Assembly: GCA_964619265.1 (NCBI GenBank)
Contig: CAZUCE010000014.1
Location: 1-64,000, forward strand
DNA from: CAZUCE01 sp964619265
GTDB lineage: Bacteria; Planctomycetota; UBA1135; GCA-002686595
Length of the DNA: 64,000 nucleotides
Direction: 5' to 3'
Every line of letters starts with the position of its first letter. Position 1 is the stretch's first letter. Below the pieces are notes generated by a model. The model was not told the origin of the DNA and searched no databases. It worked only from the letters and a program-made list of their open reading frames with translations. Positions 51,291-59,622 of the stretch are shown piece by piece. A program made the translations under genes and the position numbers.

Positions 51291-52329
51291 AGAAGGCAAA
51301 CGCGTAGCCGACCGAGATCGAGCCGTGGTCGTGGTTGCCGATCTCGGAGTCGTATTCCTTGGTTTGACGGCGGAAGCGATAGGCGATGCGGAAGCCGTGG
51401 CTCTCCCACTCGATGCCGAAGCGCCAGGTTCCGACCAGGGGGCGCGAGACGATTTGCAGGTCTCGGTCATCGAAGAGTCCGCCGTCCAAGGTGATGTCGT
51501 GGGCGACGGCGCGGCCGCCGATTGCGGCGATCAGGTGCACGCGGTGGCCAGGCCTTGGTGCTTCCGCCCAGGGCCGCCGGGCGCGGGGGAGTTGATTGCC
51601 CAGGCGCAGGACGAATTCTCCGTGTGCGTTGGTAAAGGCTGTGCCGAGCCGGGCTCCTAGGGTGGCCGCAGCGTCCAGTTCGAGACCGAAGGGGCGCGCA
51701 AAGCCGAGCCGGCGCGTCCGGGACAGGTCGACCTGGAGCACAGGCTCGGTATCGGCCTGGGTGTCCCAACCGACCGCGTCGGGTTGATTGGCGAGCAGGT
51801 GAACGCCGCGCTGGGTTTGTTCCCCGAGCGCGGCATCGCCGGTGAGCCCAAGGGTCACAGCTAGGGTCGCGAGGTCGTCGCGGCGACGATCGGGGTCGGG
51901 GTCCAGGCGAACGCGAAAGCGCGTAATCGTCCCCAGGAGGAGGCCTGTGTAGGGTCGTTCGAGGGGCGGCGGCTCCGGGCTCTCAAAGTCCCTCGGAGTG
52001 TAAAGGCGCTGGTCGACGCGGACTGTGAAATCCTCGGAGTCGGCGGAGCTGGCGAGCAACCAGGGGTCGAGGAATTGAAGCGGCCGGAGGGCGCCTTCGG
52101 AAAAATGAACCGCGGCTTCGGAGCCGGCCGCGGCGGCTTCGAGTTGCAGTCCTTGGGTGTAGTCGCGGTCGCGAAAGGCGCCCGAACTGAACAGGTCGTT
52201 TTCTTCGGTGACGACGAGATTTCGACCGCCGCAGCTCGCCAGCAAGCCTGCGCCCAGCAAGGGCCCCACCCTCCCAAGCAATTCGTGGCCACAGCGCCGC
52301 CGCCGGCGCCTCGCCCAAGGGATGCCCAT
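51289..52329 (-). CDS. LpxR-like outer membrane protein (DUF2219)
   Basis: 346 residues. The LpxR/DUF2219 hallmarks are visible: TEENDLFSSG and RDRDYTQGL near the N-terminus, ERPYTGLLLG, GLTGDAALGEQTQRGVH, GWDTQADTEPVLQ, and a C-terminal RRQTKEYDSEIGNHDHGSIS then VGYAF barrel strand. LpxR removes the 3'-acyloxyacyl chains of lipid A in the outer membrane with Ca2+. The N-terminus (LLASCGG) may be a lipoprotein-like or ordinary signal. Whether this organism makes lipid A was not testable; no lpx genes are here. It is 97 bp after the ASPIC lipoprotein gene on the same strand. Confidence 0.8.
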   Translation of the reverse strand: MGIPWARRRRRRCGHELLGRVGPLLGAGLLASCGGRNLVVTEENDLFSSGAFRDRDYTQGLQLEAAAAGSEAAVHFSEGALRPLQFLDPWLLASSADSEDFTVRVDQRLYTPRDFESPEPPPLERPYTGLLLGTITRFRVRLDPDPDRRRDDLATLAVTLGLTGDAALGEQTQRGVHLLANQPDAVGWDTQADTEPVLQVDLSRTRRLGFARPFGLELDAAATLGARLGTAFTNAHGEFVLRLGNQLPRARRPWAEAPRPGHRVHLIAAIGGRAVAHDITLDGGLFDDRDLQIVSRPLVGTWRFGIEWESHGFRIAYRFRRQTKEYDSEIGNHDHGSISVGYAFAF

Positions 52330-52426
52330 TGCCGGGCCGCCGTTCCTTTGAAACTTGAGGAGCAGGGTCGTAGCGGCGTCCCAGCGGAACCGGATCGAGA
52401 GCACTTCGATGGGGTTTTGGGGAAGA

Positions 52427-55400
52427 CTAGCGGGGAGCGTCGAGGTTCTTGATCCAGTCTTTCGCGTCGCGGGTGTTCCACTCAGCGCGGTAGGCACGCG
52501 TGGCGTCGTCGGCGGGGAAATGCTCGTCCTCGCCGTAGGGGAACCCGCTCATGGCGTGGAACGGCAGGGGCTCCACGTAAAGAACATCGACGGCGTTGGG
52601 GTCGCGATCTTTGGCCCAGCCGTCCAGGTAAAGCAAAAAGTCCCGGCGCCAGCCGGCGGGGAGCTCGGGGAGCTCGGTGGCGTCGAAGGTCACTTCCAGG
52701 GCATCGCCGGCACCCAGGATGACGAAGTGGTCTTCGACTTCTTCGAGCAGCGGAAGAACATCCCCGTAGCGGGTGTAGTTGCCCGGATGCGGATTCCAGC
52801 GTGGCTCGGGATCCAGTTCGTCCCATTCGAACCACTCGAGGAGCGGTTGGCCGGGCGGCGAGATTCGCGCGGAGAAGCCACGGCGCCATAGGTTGGCTTG
52901 GATGAGGGGGGCCTCGTTGCGGCGTCGCTCGCCCAGGTCGTCGCACAGGGCCAGGCGGATCTCGTCCCAGTAAAGTCGCAGGGTCGAGACCAAGCGAATG
53001 CGCGGATCTTCGCGGTTGAGAATCCCGTTGAGTTCCAAAACCATGGTCTTGGTCTTGCCGGCCGGGAACCCCACCGGCGGGCCGGTGTCGCGCCAACCAC
53101 CCTCTCCGTCGGGCACCTGCAGGATCGGAGGCAGGAACTCGCGGCTTGGGTTGCGCGCGATAGCCATGTTGACGCTCGAGTTCGACCAGTAGAACCAGCC
53201 GGTCAGGACTAGCCTGAGGTTCTCAGCGGTCGCAACTTGCTCGGGATCGAACTGCAACTCGAGGGTGTGCCGGTCCGCGAGCCCTTGGTACTGACCGCGG
53301 TGGGGCACGAAGGGAACGGCAAACCGGTCGTCGGTGGCGGACAGTTCGTCTGACCAATCGCGTCCGTTCGCGTCGAGCGCGGCGCTGGGCGCCAGGTCGC
53401 GTTCGATCACGAACAGATGCTCTTCGGGGAACGGCGGGAAGCAAAACCGCTCGTTGGGCAGGACGCGCGAACCTTCGGGGTGGTCGATGGCGTACAGCCG
53501 CGCTTGGTCGAGGTAGGTGACTTCGCGTAGTTCTTCGGTGAATTGGAGGACGTACTGACCGTCTTTTTCCGCGAGCTGTTCGGCGGTGACCAGGACAAAT
53601 TCGTCGTGGTCGGGTGGAACGAACACCCCGAGATCGATGGGCAGGCCGAGCGGTGTGATGCCAAGCACGTCGGACACGAACACGAATTTCTCGCCGTTCC
53701 AGGAGTACAGGAACGGGCACGAGCCAACCAGGCCTTCGATTTGCTCGAACACTCGGGAGTCGCCCGCGGGTACGTCGAGCTGGCTTTGGGAAACTCCATT
53801 GGGCCAGCGCACGCGAAGGACGTCGGCTTTGGAGGCCTCGCCAAGGCCGATCCGAATCGGGCGGCCGCGGTAGGTGTGCCGCTGGTAGCTGGCTCCCGCG
53901 CGCACTTCAACCACGGCGCCGACGCCGTCTGAATTGTCTTTGACGCCTTTCAGAGCCAGGAGCACCGAGCGTTGTTCGGTGTCCAGCTCCACCGACTGAA
54001 GGCCCTCCTCCGACACGAAGGCGACCTGCCCCGGGCCGATGGGAACCGGGCTCGCCATAGGCGCCGCGTCCCAGTCTCGGGGCGCGAGGGCGGTTTCCGC
54101 GCTGAGCCCGGCGGCCAGCCAGGCTTGGAGCTGGCCTTGTTCGTCGAACCACACCACGTCGCGGGCGCCGTCGGCATCCAGGTCGAAGGCGACCGGGTTA
54201 GCCGCAGCCGGAAGAGCTCCACGAGCTTCGCCGCGCGCCAGGAAGCGATCGCCGAAGCGGTTCTCATAGAGCGTGCCGGTGGAGGGCTCGAACAAATCGA
54301 CGAAGCGGTCCGCCGTGAAATCGGCGATCAGCGGCCGGCGCGAGCCGTCCAGCTCCGCGGGGAGCCGTTCGCTGCGGTCTTCGAAGTTGCCGCGCCGGAG
54401 GCTGGAGGCGAGATGAAAGCCGGCGGGGCCGCCGAACAGCAGGTCGGTGTCCTGGTCGTTGTCGTAGTCGTCGGCCAGGACGAACGTGTAGGCCCGAGCC
54501 GCGACGCCCAGGGTGTCGCTGGCTTCGGTGAATCCGCCTTCCTCATCGGCGCCGTCGTGGCGCAGGAACAGGGCGCCTTCGGCGGTGGCGCCGACCAGGT
54601 CGAGGTCGCCGTCGTGATCGAGGTCGGTGGCAATCAGATCGGAGACCTCCGGAAGATCGGTGAGGATCGGCTCCGCTTCGGGGACGAGCGCGAAGGAACC
54701 CGCGGCCTGACGCGCGAGCCATAGGCTGCCGTCGCGCACGAAGGCGAGCTCCTGGTCGTTGCGCAGGATCTCCTTCGTGTAGCGCTCGTCTTCGTCAAAG
54801 ACCGCGCGCTCGCCGCGGTCCTCGCCCAGGTCGAACCAAACGTGCGCACCGATCGTGCCTCCGAGAATGTCCACCGAATTTCCCTCGGTGAGGCCGATCA
54901 GACCCTGGCTGGGTGCGAAACCGGTCAGGCTGGCGCTTGTGATGTGTGCGTCCGCGACCGCCAGATTGGGGTTCACGCCCTTCGGAAGCGCCGGAGGCTC
55001 GGTCAGGTCCGATGCCACCACCGGATGCGAAGAGTCTTGGAAGATCACCGAGCGCAAACTTGTGGGATCCAGGTTGCCAGCGAGAGCGGTTTCGACCTCA
55101 CCGGATTGCAAGTCCGGCCGCGGGCTCGCCAGTCCGCCCTGCGGAGCCGGCGCTTCGAGCACGCCAAAGGTACCGCGCAAGAGGTCGAGGGTCGTCGGCT
55201 TGGGAATGCCACGCTCCTTGAGCTGGTTGTTCTGCTCGTGGTACTGGGAGGCCAGCTCGCTTTGATCGCGACGAATATAAAAGGTAAACAGCTTGTAGAG
55301 GGTCGTGCGATGCCAGGAGCCTCCATACGCTACGCCGCGATCGATCAGTCCCTGATACAGGGCGAGCGCCTCGGCGCTCATCGCTTCGTTGCCGGTTTCG

Positions 55401-55876
55401 TCGGCTAGCTCATCGAGCACAGCGGCCAGGCGCAGCTGGGTCGGGTAGTCGTCCGGCGCTAGGTCGCGCGCGCGCCGGTAGTGGGGCAGAGCATCTTCGA
55501 AGCGGCCGTCGTCGTAGTGCAAGCGCGCGAGGTTGAAGTGAGCCGAAGCGGACTCCTCGTCCAGCTCAATGGCCTGCTCGAGGCGCGCTTGCATAAGCGC
55601 TCGGTCGGTGCCGGGTAGGCCGAAGTCGCAAATCGTGATGCCGATCAGGTCGATGGCCGCCGGGGACTTGCGCTCGAGCAGCGGCTCGAGCTCCCGGCGC
55701 GCGGCCTGGATTTGTTCCTGGGCGAACAGCGCGGCGGCGCGCTCGCGGGCGACCACGTCGGCGGTGGAGGCTTCGAGCGTCTCGCCTCCCTCTGGATCCG
55801 GCCTGTCGCAGCCGGGAGTGAGCAGCGACGCGAGGAGAACGAGAAACAGAGCGCGGAACGAAATCGAGCGGAGCAT
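52427..55876 (-). CDS. Large lipoprotein with TPR, FG-GAP and ASPIC/UnbV domains
   Basis: 1149 residues. N-terminal signal with a lipobox-like TPGC (C23). Residues ~80-230 contain TPR-like helices (ASAHFNLARLHYDDGRFEDA). Residues ~390-680 contain FG-GAP/VCBS-type repeats with DLDHDGDLDLVG, DDYDNDQDTDLLFGG and FDLDADGARDVVWFD calcium loops. Then comes an ASPIC/UnbV block (GVGAVVEVRAGASYQRHTY and VLRVRWPNGVSQSQ) near 690-750 and a ~380-residue C-terminal domain (SCPFLYSWNGEKFVFVSDVL). Proteins of this type are common in Planctomycetes and their function is unknown. ATG 55876 gives the signal directly; an ATG at 55906 is also in frame. Confidence 0.82.
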   Translation of the reverse strand: MLRSISFRALFLVLLASLLTPGCDRPDPEGGETLEASTADVVARERAAALFAQEQIQAARRELEPLLERKSPAAIDLIGITICDFGLPGTDRALMQARLEQAIELDEESASAHFNLARLHYDDGRFEDALPHYRRARDLAPDDYPTQLRLAAVLDELADETGNEAMSAEALALYQGLIDRGVAYGGSWHRTTLYKLFTFYIRRDQSELASQYHEQNNQLKERGIPKPTTLDLLRGTFGVLEAPAPQGGLASPRPDLQSGEVETALAGNLDPTSLRSVIFQDSSHPVVASDLTEPPALPKGVNPNLAVADAHITSASLTGFAPSQGLIGLTEGNSVDILGGTIGAHVWFDLGEDRGERAVFDEDERYTKEILRNDQELAFVRDGSLWLARQAAGSFALVPEAEPILTDLPEVSDLIATDLDHDGDLDLVGATAEGALFLRHDGADEEGGFTEASDTLGVAARAYTFVLADDYDNDQDTDLLFGGPAGFHLASSLRRGNFEDRSERLPAELDGSRRPLIADFTADRFVDLFEPSTGTLYENRFGDRFLARGEARGALPAAANPVAFDLDADGARDVVWFDEQGQLQAWLAAGLSAETALAPRDWDAAPMASPVPIGPGQVAFVSEEGLQSVELDTEQRSVLLALKGVKDNSDGVGAVVEVRAGASYQRHTYRGRPIRIGLGEASKADVLRVRWPNGVSQSQLDVPAGDSRVFEQIEGLVGSCPFLYSWNGEKFVFVSDVLGITPLGLPIDLGVFVPPDHDEFVLVTAEQLAEKDGQYVLQFTEELREVTYLDQARLYAIDHPEGSRVLPNERFCFPPFPEEHLFVIERDLAPSAALDANGRDWSDELSATDDRFAVPFVPHRGQYQGLADRHTLELQFDPEQVATAENLRLVLTGWFYWSNSSVNMAIARNPSREFLPPILQVPDGEGGWRDTGPPVGFPAGKTKTMVLELNGILNREDPRIRLVSTLRLYWDEIRLALCDDLGERRRNEAPLIQANLWRRGFSARISPPGQPLLEWFEWDELDPEPRWNPHPGNYTRYGDVLPLLEEVEDHFVILGAGDALEVTFDATELPELPAGWRRDFLLYLDGWAKDRDPNAVDVLYVEPLPFHAMSGFPYGEDEHFPADDATRAYRAEWNTRDAKDWIKNLDAPR

Positions 55877-56011
55877 GGCCGCAATTCTGCCCAACAGGCC
55901 GCCCATCGCGAGGGCTCACGGCGGTCTTCCGGTGGGACTCAAGAGCTGTCAGGGATTGCTTGGTGGATTCGCGAACCCGTGACAAGCTCCTCGCAGGCCA
56001 CAGAACCTGCC

Positions 56012-56821
56012 ATGACGACCCAACAAGCCACCTCAGACTCCAGCGTCCCCGCGGCCTCCCACCCGGCGCGGCCCGGCCAGCGGGCGATCGTTGTGGGAGC
56101 TTCCAGCGGGATCGGCGCAGCGCTCGTGAAGCGCTTGGTCGATCAGGGATGGTCGGTGGCCGCCCTCGCGCGCCGGCAGGACAAGCTGGCCGAGCTGGAG
56201 GAGTCGCTCAAAGCTCGACTGGGCCAAGGGGATGCCCGGCTGATCGTCCGCGCCCACGACGTCCAGGACACCCCCGCGGTTCAGCCCCTGGTCGAAGAGT
56301 TGGTCGAAGAACTCGGCGGCCTGGATCTGATGATCTTCGCGGCCGGCGTGATGCCCGAAATCGAGCGCCACGAATACCCGACTGAAAAGGACCTGTTCAT
56401 GCTTTCGGTCAACGTTGGGGGCTGCATTGCCTGGTGCAACGGGGTTGCGCCGCTGCTGCGTACCCAAGGATTCGGGACCATCTGCGGGATTTCCTCGATT
56501 GCCGGCGACCGGGGTCGCAAAGGCAACCCGGTGTATTGCACGACCAAGGCCGCCATGGACACCTACCTGGAGGCTCTGCGCAATCGCCTGGCTGAGGACG
56601 GCGTCCACGTCTGCACGATCAAGCCGGGCTTCGTCGACACGGTCATGACCCAAGGAATGGACGGTCTGTTTTGGATGGCGAGCCCGGAGGAGGCGGCCCG
56701 GAAGATCTTGGCCGCCGTGAAAAGCCGCGCGAACGTGCGCTACGTCAAGCGCCGCTGGTGGCTGGTTGGGCGGGTGATCAAGAGCATCCCGAGCTTCCTG
56801 TTCCGGCACCTGAACATCTGA
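56012..56821 (+). CDS. SDR-family oxidoreductase (DprE2-like position)
   Basis: 269 residues. NAD(P)-binding motif VVGASSGIGAALV, the AAGVMPE block, catalytic Ser in GISSIAG, and YCTTK as the YxxxK catalytic pair. The C-terminus (RRWWLVGRVIKSIPSFLF) is hydrophobic/basic and may associate with the membrane. The FAD oxidase starts 50 bp downstream. An SDR next to a DprE1-like flavoprotein recalls the DprE2/DprE1 epimerase pair that oxidises and then reduces a polyprenyl-phospho-sugar. The substrate here is not known. Confidence 0.85.
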   Translation: MTTQQATSDSSVPAASHPARPGQRAIVVGASSGIGAALVKRLVDQGWSVAALARRQDKLAELEESLKARLGQGDARLIVRAHDVQDTPAVQPLVEELVEELGGLDLMIFAAGVMPEIERHEYPTEKDLFMLSVNVGGCIAWCNGVAPLLRTQGFGTICGISSIAGDRGRKGNPVYCTTKAAMDTYLEALRNRLAEDGVHVCTIKPGFVDTVMTQGMDGLFWMASPEEAARKILAAVKSRANVRYVKRRWWLVGRVIKSIPSFLFRHLNI

Positions 56822-56871
56822 CGGCTGGGCTTGGATCCGCCGGTGGCCGCTCGCCGGGGCATACTGGGGGC

Positions 56872-58332
56872 ATGGTGACCCCGCTTCGTGCCGCGCCGAA
56901 TTCGGCCGCCGCCCAGACCCCCCGCAGCCTGGAGTACGTCGAGGGCTGGGGGCGAGCCGTGGGGGCCACCAGCCGGGTCTATCGGCCGGAGAACCTCGAG
57001 CAACTGCGGTCCGTGCTGGCCGAGGTGCGCACAGACGGCCGGACCCTGGGGCTTCGCGGTGGCGGCAACTCCTACGGAGATGCGTCGGTCAATGCCGGGG
57101 GTCATGTGCTCGATTGCGGCCGCATGAACCAGGTGCTCGACTTCGATTCGGGGACCGGCGTGGCCGAGCTCGAGCCGGGTGTGACGATCGCCCAGCTATG
57201 GAAGTACCTGGTCCCGCGTGCCCATTGGCCGAAGGTGGTTTCGGGCACGATGTTCCCGACCGTGGCTGGCGCTGCGGCGATGAACATCCACGGGAAGAAC
57301 AACTTCAAGGTGGGCACGTTCGGGGATGCGCTCCTCGAATTCGATTTGATGCTGCCCAGCGGCGAAGTCGTGACCGCCAATCGCGAGGTCGAACCCGATC
57401 TGTTTCATGCGGCGATCGGCGGATTCGGCATGCTCGGCCTGTTCACGCGACTGCGCTTGCGCACTCAGAAAGTTCATTCAGGCAATCTGGAGGTGTCGGC
57501 GATTTCGAGCGGCAACTTGGCCGAGATGATGGCCAGTTTCGAGGAGCGCAAAGCGGAGGCCGACTACTTGGTCGGTTGGATCGACTGCTTTGCGAAGGGC
57601 GACAGCCTGGGCCGCGGCTTGATTCACGAGGCGCGCTACCTGAGCGAAGGCGAGGATCCGAATCCGGAGAAAACGCTGTCGCTCGATCACCAGGAGCTGC
57701 CTGCGCGCATTCTCGGCCTGTTCCCCAAGTCCCAGGTGTGGCGGTTTCTGCGCCCGATCTGCAACGACTTCGGCATGTCCCGGCTCAACGCCACCAAATT
57801 CCTGATGGGGCGCCGCGAAGCCAAGGGCGGTGCGCACCGTCAGGCCCACGCTGCGTTCGCGTTTTTGCTCGACTACGTACCCGGGTGGAAACTCGCCTAC
57901 GGTCCGGGCGGCCTGATTCAGTACCAGTCGTTCCTCCCGAACGAGACCGCTCACGAGACCTACTCGCGGATGTTGCGACACTGCCACGAGCGCGGCATCG
58001 TTCCTTACCTGGGGGTTTTCAAGCGCCACCGGCCGGATCCGTTCTGGCTGACCCATGCGGTCGATGGCTGGAGCTTCGCGATGGACTTCCGGGTCACCGA
58101 TCGCGGCCGCGAGGCGCTTTGGCAGCACTGCCGTGAACTGACGGAAATGGTCCTCGAGGGCGGCGGGCGCTTCTACTTCGCCAAGGATCTGGTGCTGGAA
58201 GCGGGCACCGTGCGCCGCATGTTCCCGCAGGACCGCCTGGAAGCGTTTTTGGACATGAAGCGCCGTCTGGATCCGGACGGCTTACTGGAGACGAATCTCT
58301 GGCGGCGCCTGTTCGCCACGCCGGATCGCTGA
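56872..58332 (+). CDS. FAD-binding oxidoreductase, DprE1-like
   Basis: 486 residues. The FAD_binding_4 domain shows LGLRGGGNSYGDASVN (phosphate-binding loop) and MFPTVAGAAAMNIHGKNNF. The C-terminal part contains PYLGVFKRH, in the place of the active-site Lys block of DprE1 and ALO-type enzymes, and ends DPDGLLETNLWRRL. It has no His of the covalent-flavin type that I can identify. Forms a probable operon with the preceding SDR. Oxidation of a lipid-linked pentose or sugar alcohol fits best. Confidence 0.82.
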   Translation: MVTPLRAAPNSAAAQTPRSLEYVEGWGRAVGATSRVYRPENLEQLRSVLAEVRTDGRTLGLRGGGNSYGDASVNAGGHVLDCGRMNQVLDFDSGTGVAELEPGVTIAQLWKYLVPRAHWPKVVSGTMFPTVAGAAAMNIHGKNNFKVGTFGDALLEFDLMLPSGEVVTANREVEPDLFHAAIGGFGMLGLFTRLRLRTQKVHSGNLEVSAISSGNLAEMMASFEERKAEADYLVGWIDCFAKGDSLGRGLIHEARYLSEGEDPNPEKTLSLDHQELPARILGLFPKSQVWRFLRPICNDFGMSRLNATKFLMGRREAKGGAHRQAHAAFAFLLDYVPGWKLAYGPGGLIQYQSFLPNETAHETYSRMLRHCHERGIVPYLGVFKRHRPDPFWLTHAVDGWSFAMDFRVTDRGREALWQHCRELTEMVLEGGGRFYFAKDLVLEAGTVRRMFPQDRLEAFLDMKRRLDPDGLLETNLWRRLFATPDR

Positions 58333-58451
58333 TTTCCTCCTCCCGCGGTGGCCACCAAGGGCCCCTCAGCGGCGGATGCGAAAGGGAAGGCAGGCAGGTT
58401 CTGCGCCCGAGACCTGGCACCCAAGGCGTCCTCCGCTAGTCTCTTGGCCCC

Positions 58452-59306
58452 ATGAGCCAGCAGCCCCAGCAACCCCAGCAGCCGCAGCAGCGGAATCTCT
58501 TTGACTTCTTCCAGGACGAGGCTCGCAGCGCTATGCAGAGCGCTCGGGAGGAAGTGGCCCGGACCAAGGCCGCGGCCTTCGGTCCCGAGCACCTGTTGCT
58601 TGGCATTTTGAAGCTCGAAAAGAGCCGTGCTGCGGACGCGCTTTCGGACGTCGGGCTTTCGGCGAGCGATCTCGCCGCGACCGTCGCCGAGTCGGTGCCC
58701 GAGGGCACCGCTGATGCCCCCCCGGAACAGATTCCGTTTACGCCAGCGGCGCAGCAGGCCCTGCAAATCACGCTCAATGCGGCCGGGAGCTTGTTCCATC
58801 CTTCGGTGGGCACAGACCACCTGTTGGTGGCCTTGCTGCAGGATCCGGCCGGCCCGCTCTCGGCCTCGCTCGAGAAGCTGAAGGTCGATCGGAATGCGCT
58901 CGGCGAGGCGTTGATGACGCGCCTGCGGGCCATTCCGCCGGACCCCAAGATGCAGGCCCAGGCTCAAGCAGCTCAGGCCGCCCAAGCCCAGGCGCAAGCT
59001 CAGGCACAAGCCGGTGGGGGAGCTGGCATGGCCGGCATGACGCCCTCGGCCCAGCGCGTGCTCGAAGCCGCACGGACCCAGGCCCGTGATCTCGGTCACG
59101 GACAGATCGGAACGGTGCATCTGATGCTGGCGCTCTTGCAGGACCCCGATCGGATGATGGCGAACCTGTTCGTCAACTTGCGGGTGCGTCCCGAGGAGGT
59201 TCGCGGCGAGCTCCTCAAGGTCTTGCGGGCCGAGCCTGCCACGGAGGCCGGAGATGGCGAGGCGGCGGTCGGCGAGGCGGCGGCGCCCGGCGAAGCGAAG
59301 GCTTGA
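58452..59306 (+). CDS. Stand-alone Clp N-domain repeat protein
   Basis: 284 residues. Three Clp-N half repeats can be seen: ~17-80 (FGPEHLLLGILKLEK), ~95-160 (VGTDHLLVALLQDP) and ~196-262 (IGTVHLMLALLQDP). The N-terminus is a Gln/Pro run and residues 167-187 are an Ala/Gln linker. There are no Walker A/B motifs, so the protein lacks the AAA+ ATPase and could not unfold proteins itself. Such N-domains bind adaptors and substrates of ClpC/ClpA, so a role as adaptor or regulator is my inference. ATG 58452 follows directly on the weak promoter region; no partner gene. Confidence 0.85.
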   Translation: MSQQPQQPQQPQQRNLFDFFQDEARSAMQSAREEVARTKAAAFGPEHLLLGILKLEKSRAADALSDVGLSASDLAATVAESVPEGTADAPPEQIPFTPAAQQALQITLNAAGSLFHPSVGTDHLLVALLQDPAGPLSASLEKLKVDRNALGEALMTRLRAIPPDPKMQAQAQAAQAAQAQAQAQAQAGGGAGMAGMTPSAQRVLEAARTQARDLGHGQIGTVHLMLALLQDPDRMMANLFVNLRVRPEEVRGELLKVLRAEPATEAGDGEAAVGEAAAPGEAKA

Positions 59307-59622
59307 GCCCCAGCCCCTGGGCGGACCCTAGGCCGCGCTCGGGGGTGACCGCCCGTGGTCGTCGCAAGGGCCTTTTCGGGCCGCCTTGATCCTCACAGGC
59401 CCTCCGAAAAACCCTCTGAGGGCCGATGGGAAGCCGCCCAGAGTGGGACGGCAGGGATTTTGAGCCAGCTCCTGCTCGGGCTCGCAGCAGGCTGGAAGTA
59501 TTTTCCGGGCCGCCAGGTCCGTCTTGATTTGTGACGGTTTTCCCGGGAGGTTCGAAGACGGCGCGGGACCTCGCCCCTACCTTATTCAGGTCTTGTCAGG
59601 CCCTCTCCGAACCCAGCTCCAC
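59307..59622. other. Intergenic stretch before the SGNH hydrolase gene
   Basis: Non-coding 316 bp. Holds the shortened recurrent hairpin CCCTCTGAGGG (59412-59422) and no clear promoter hexamers. Confidence 0.4.
59412..59422. repeat. CCCTCTGAGGG hairpin, shortened copy 4
   Basis: Three-base-pair version of the recurrent intergenic hairpin, followed by CCGA as in copy 2. Lies 200 bp upstream of the SGNH hydrolase start. Confidence 0.4.
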
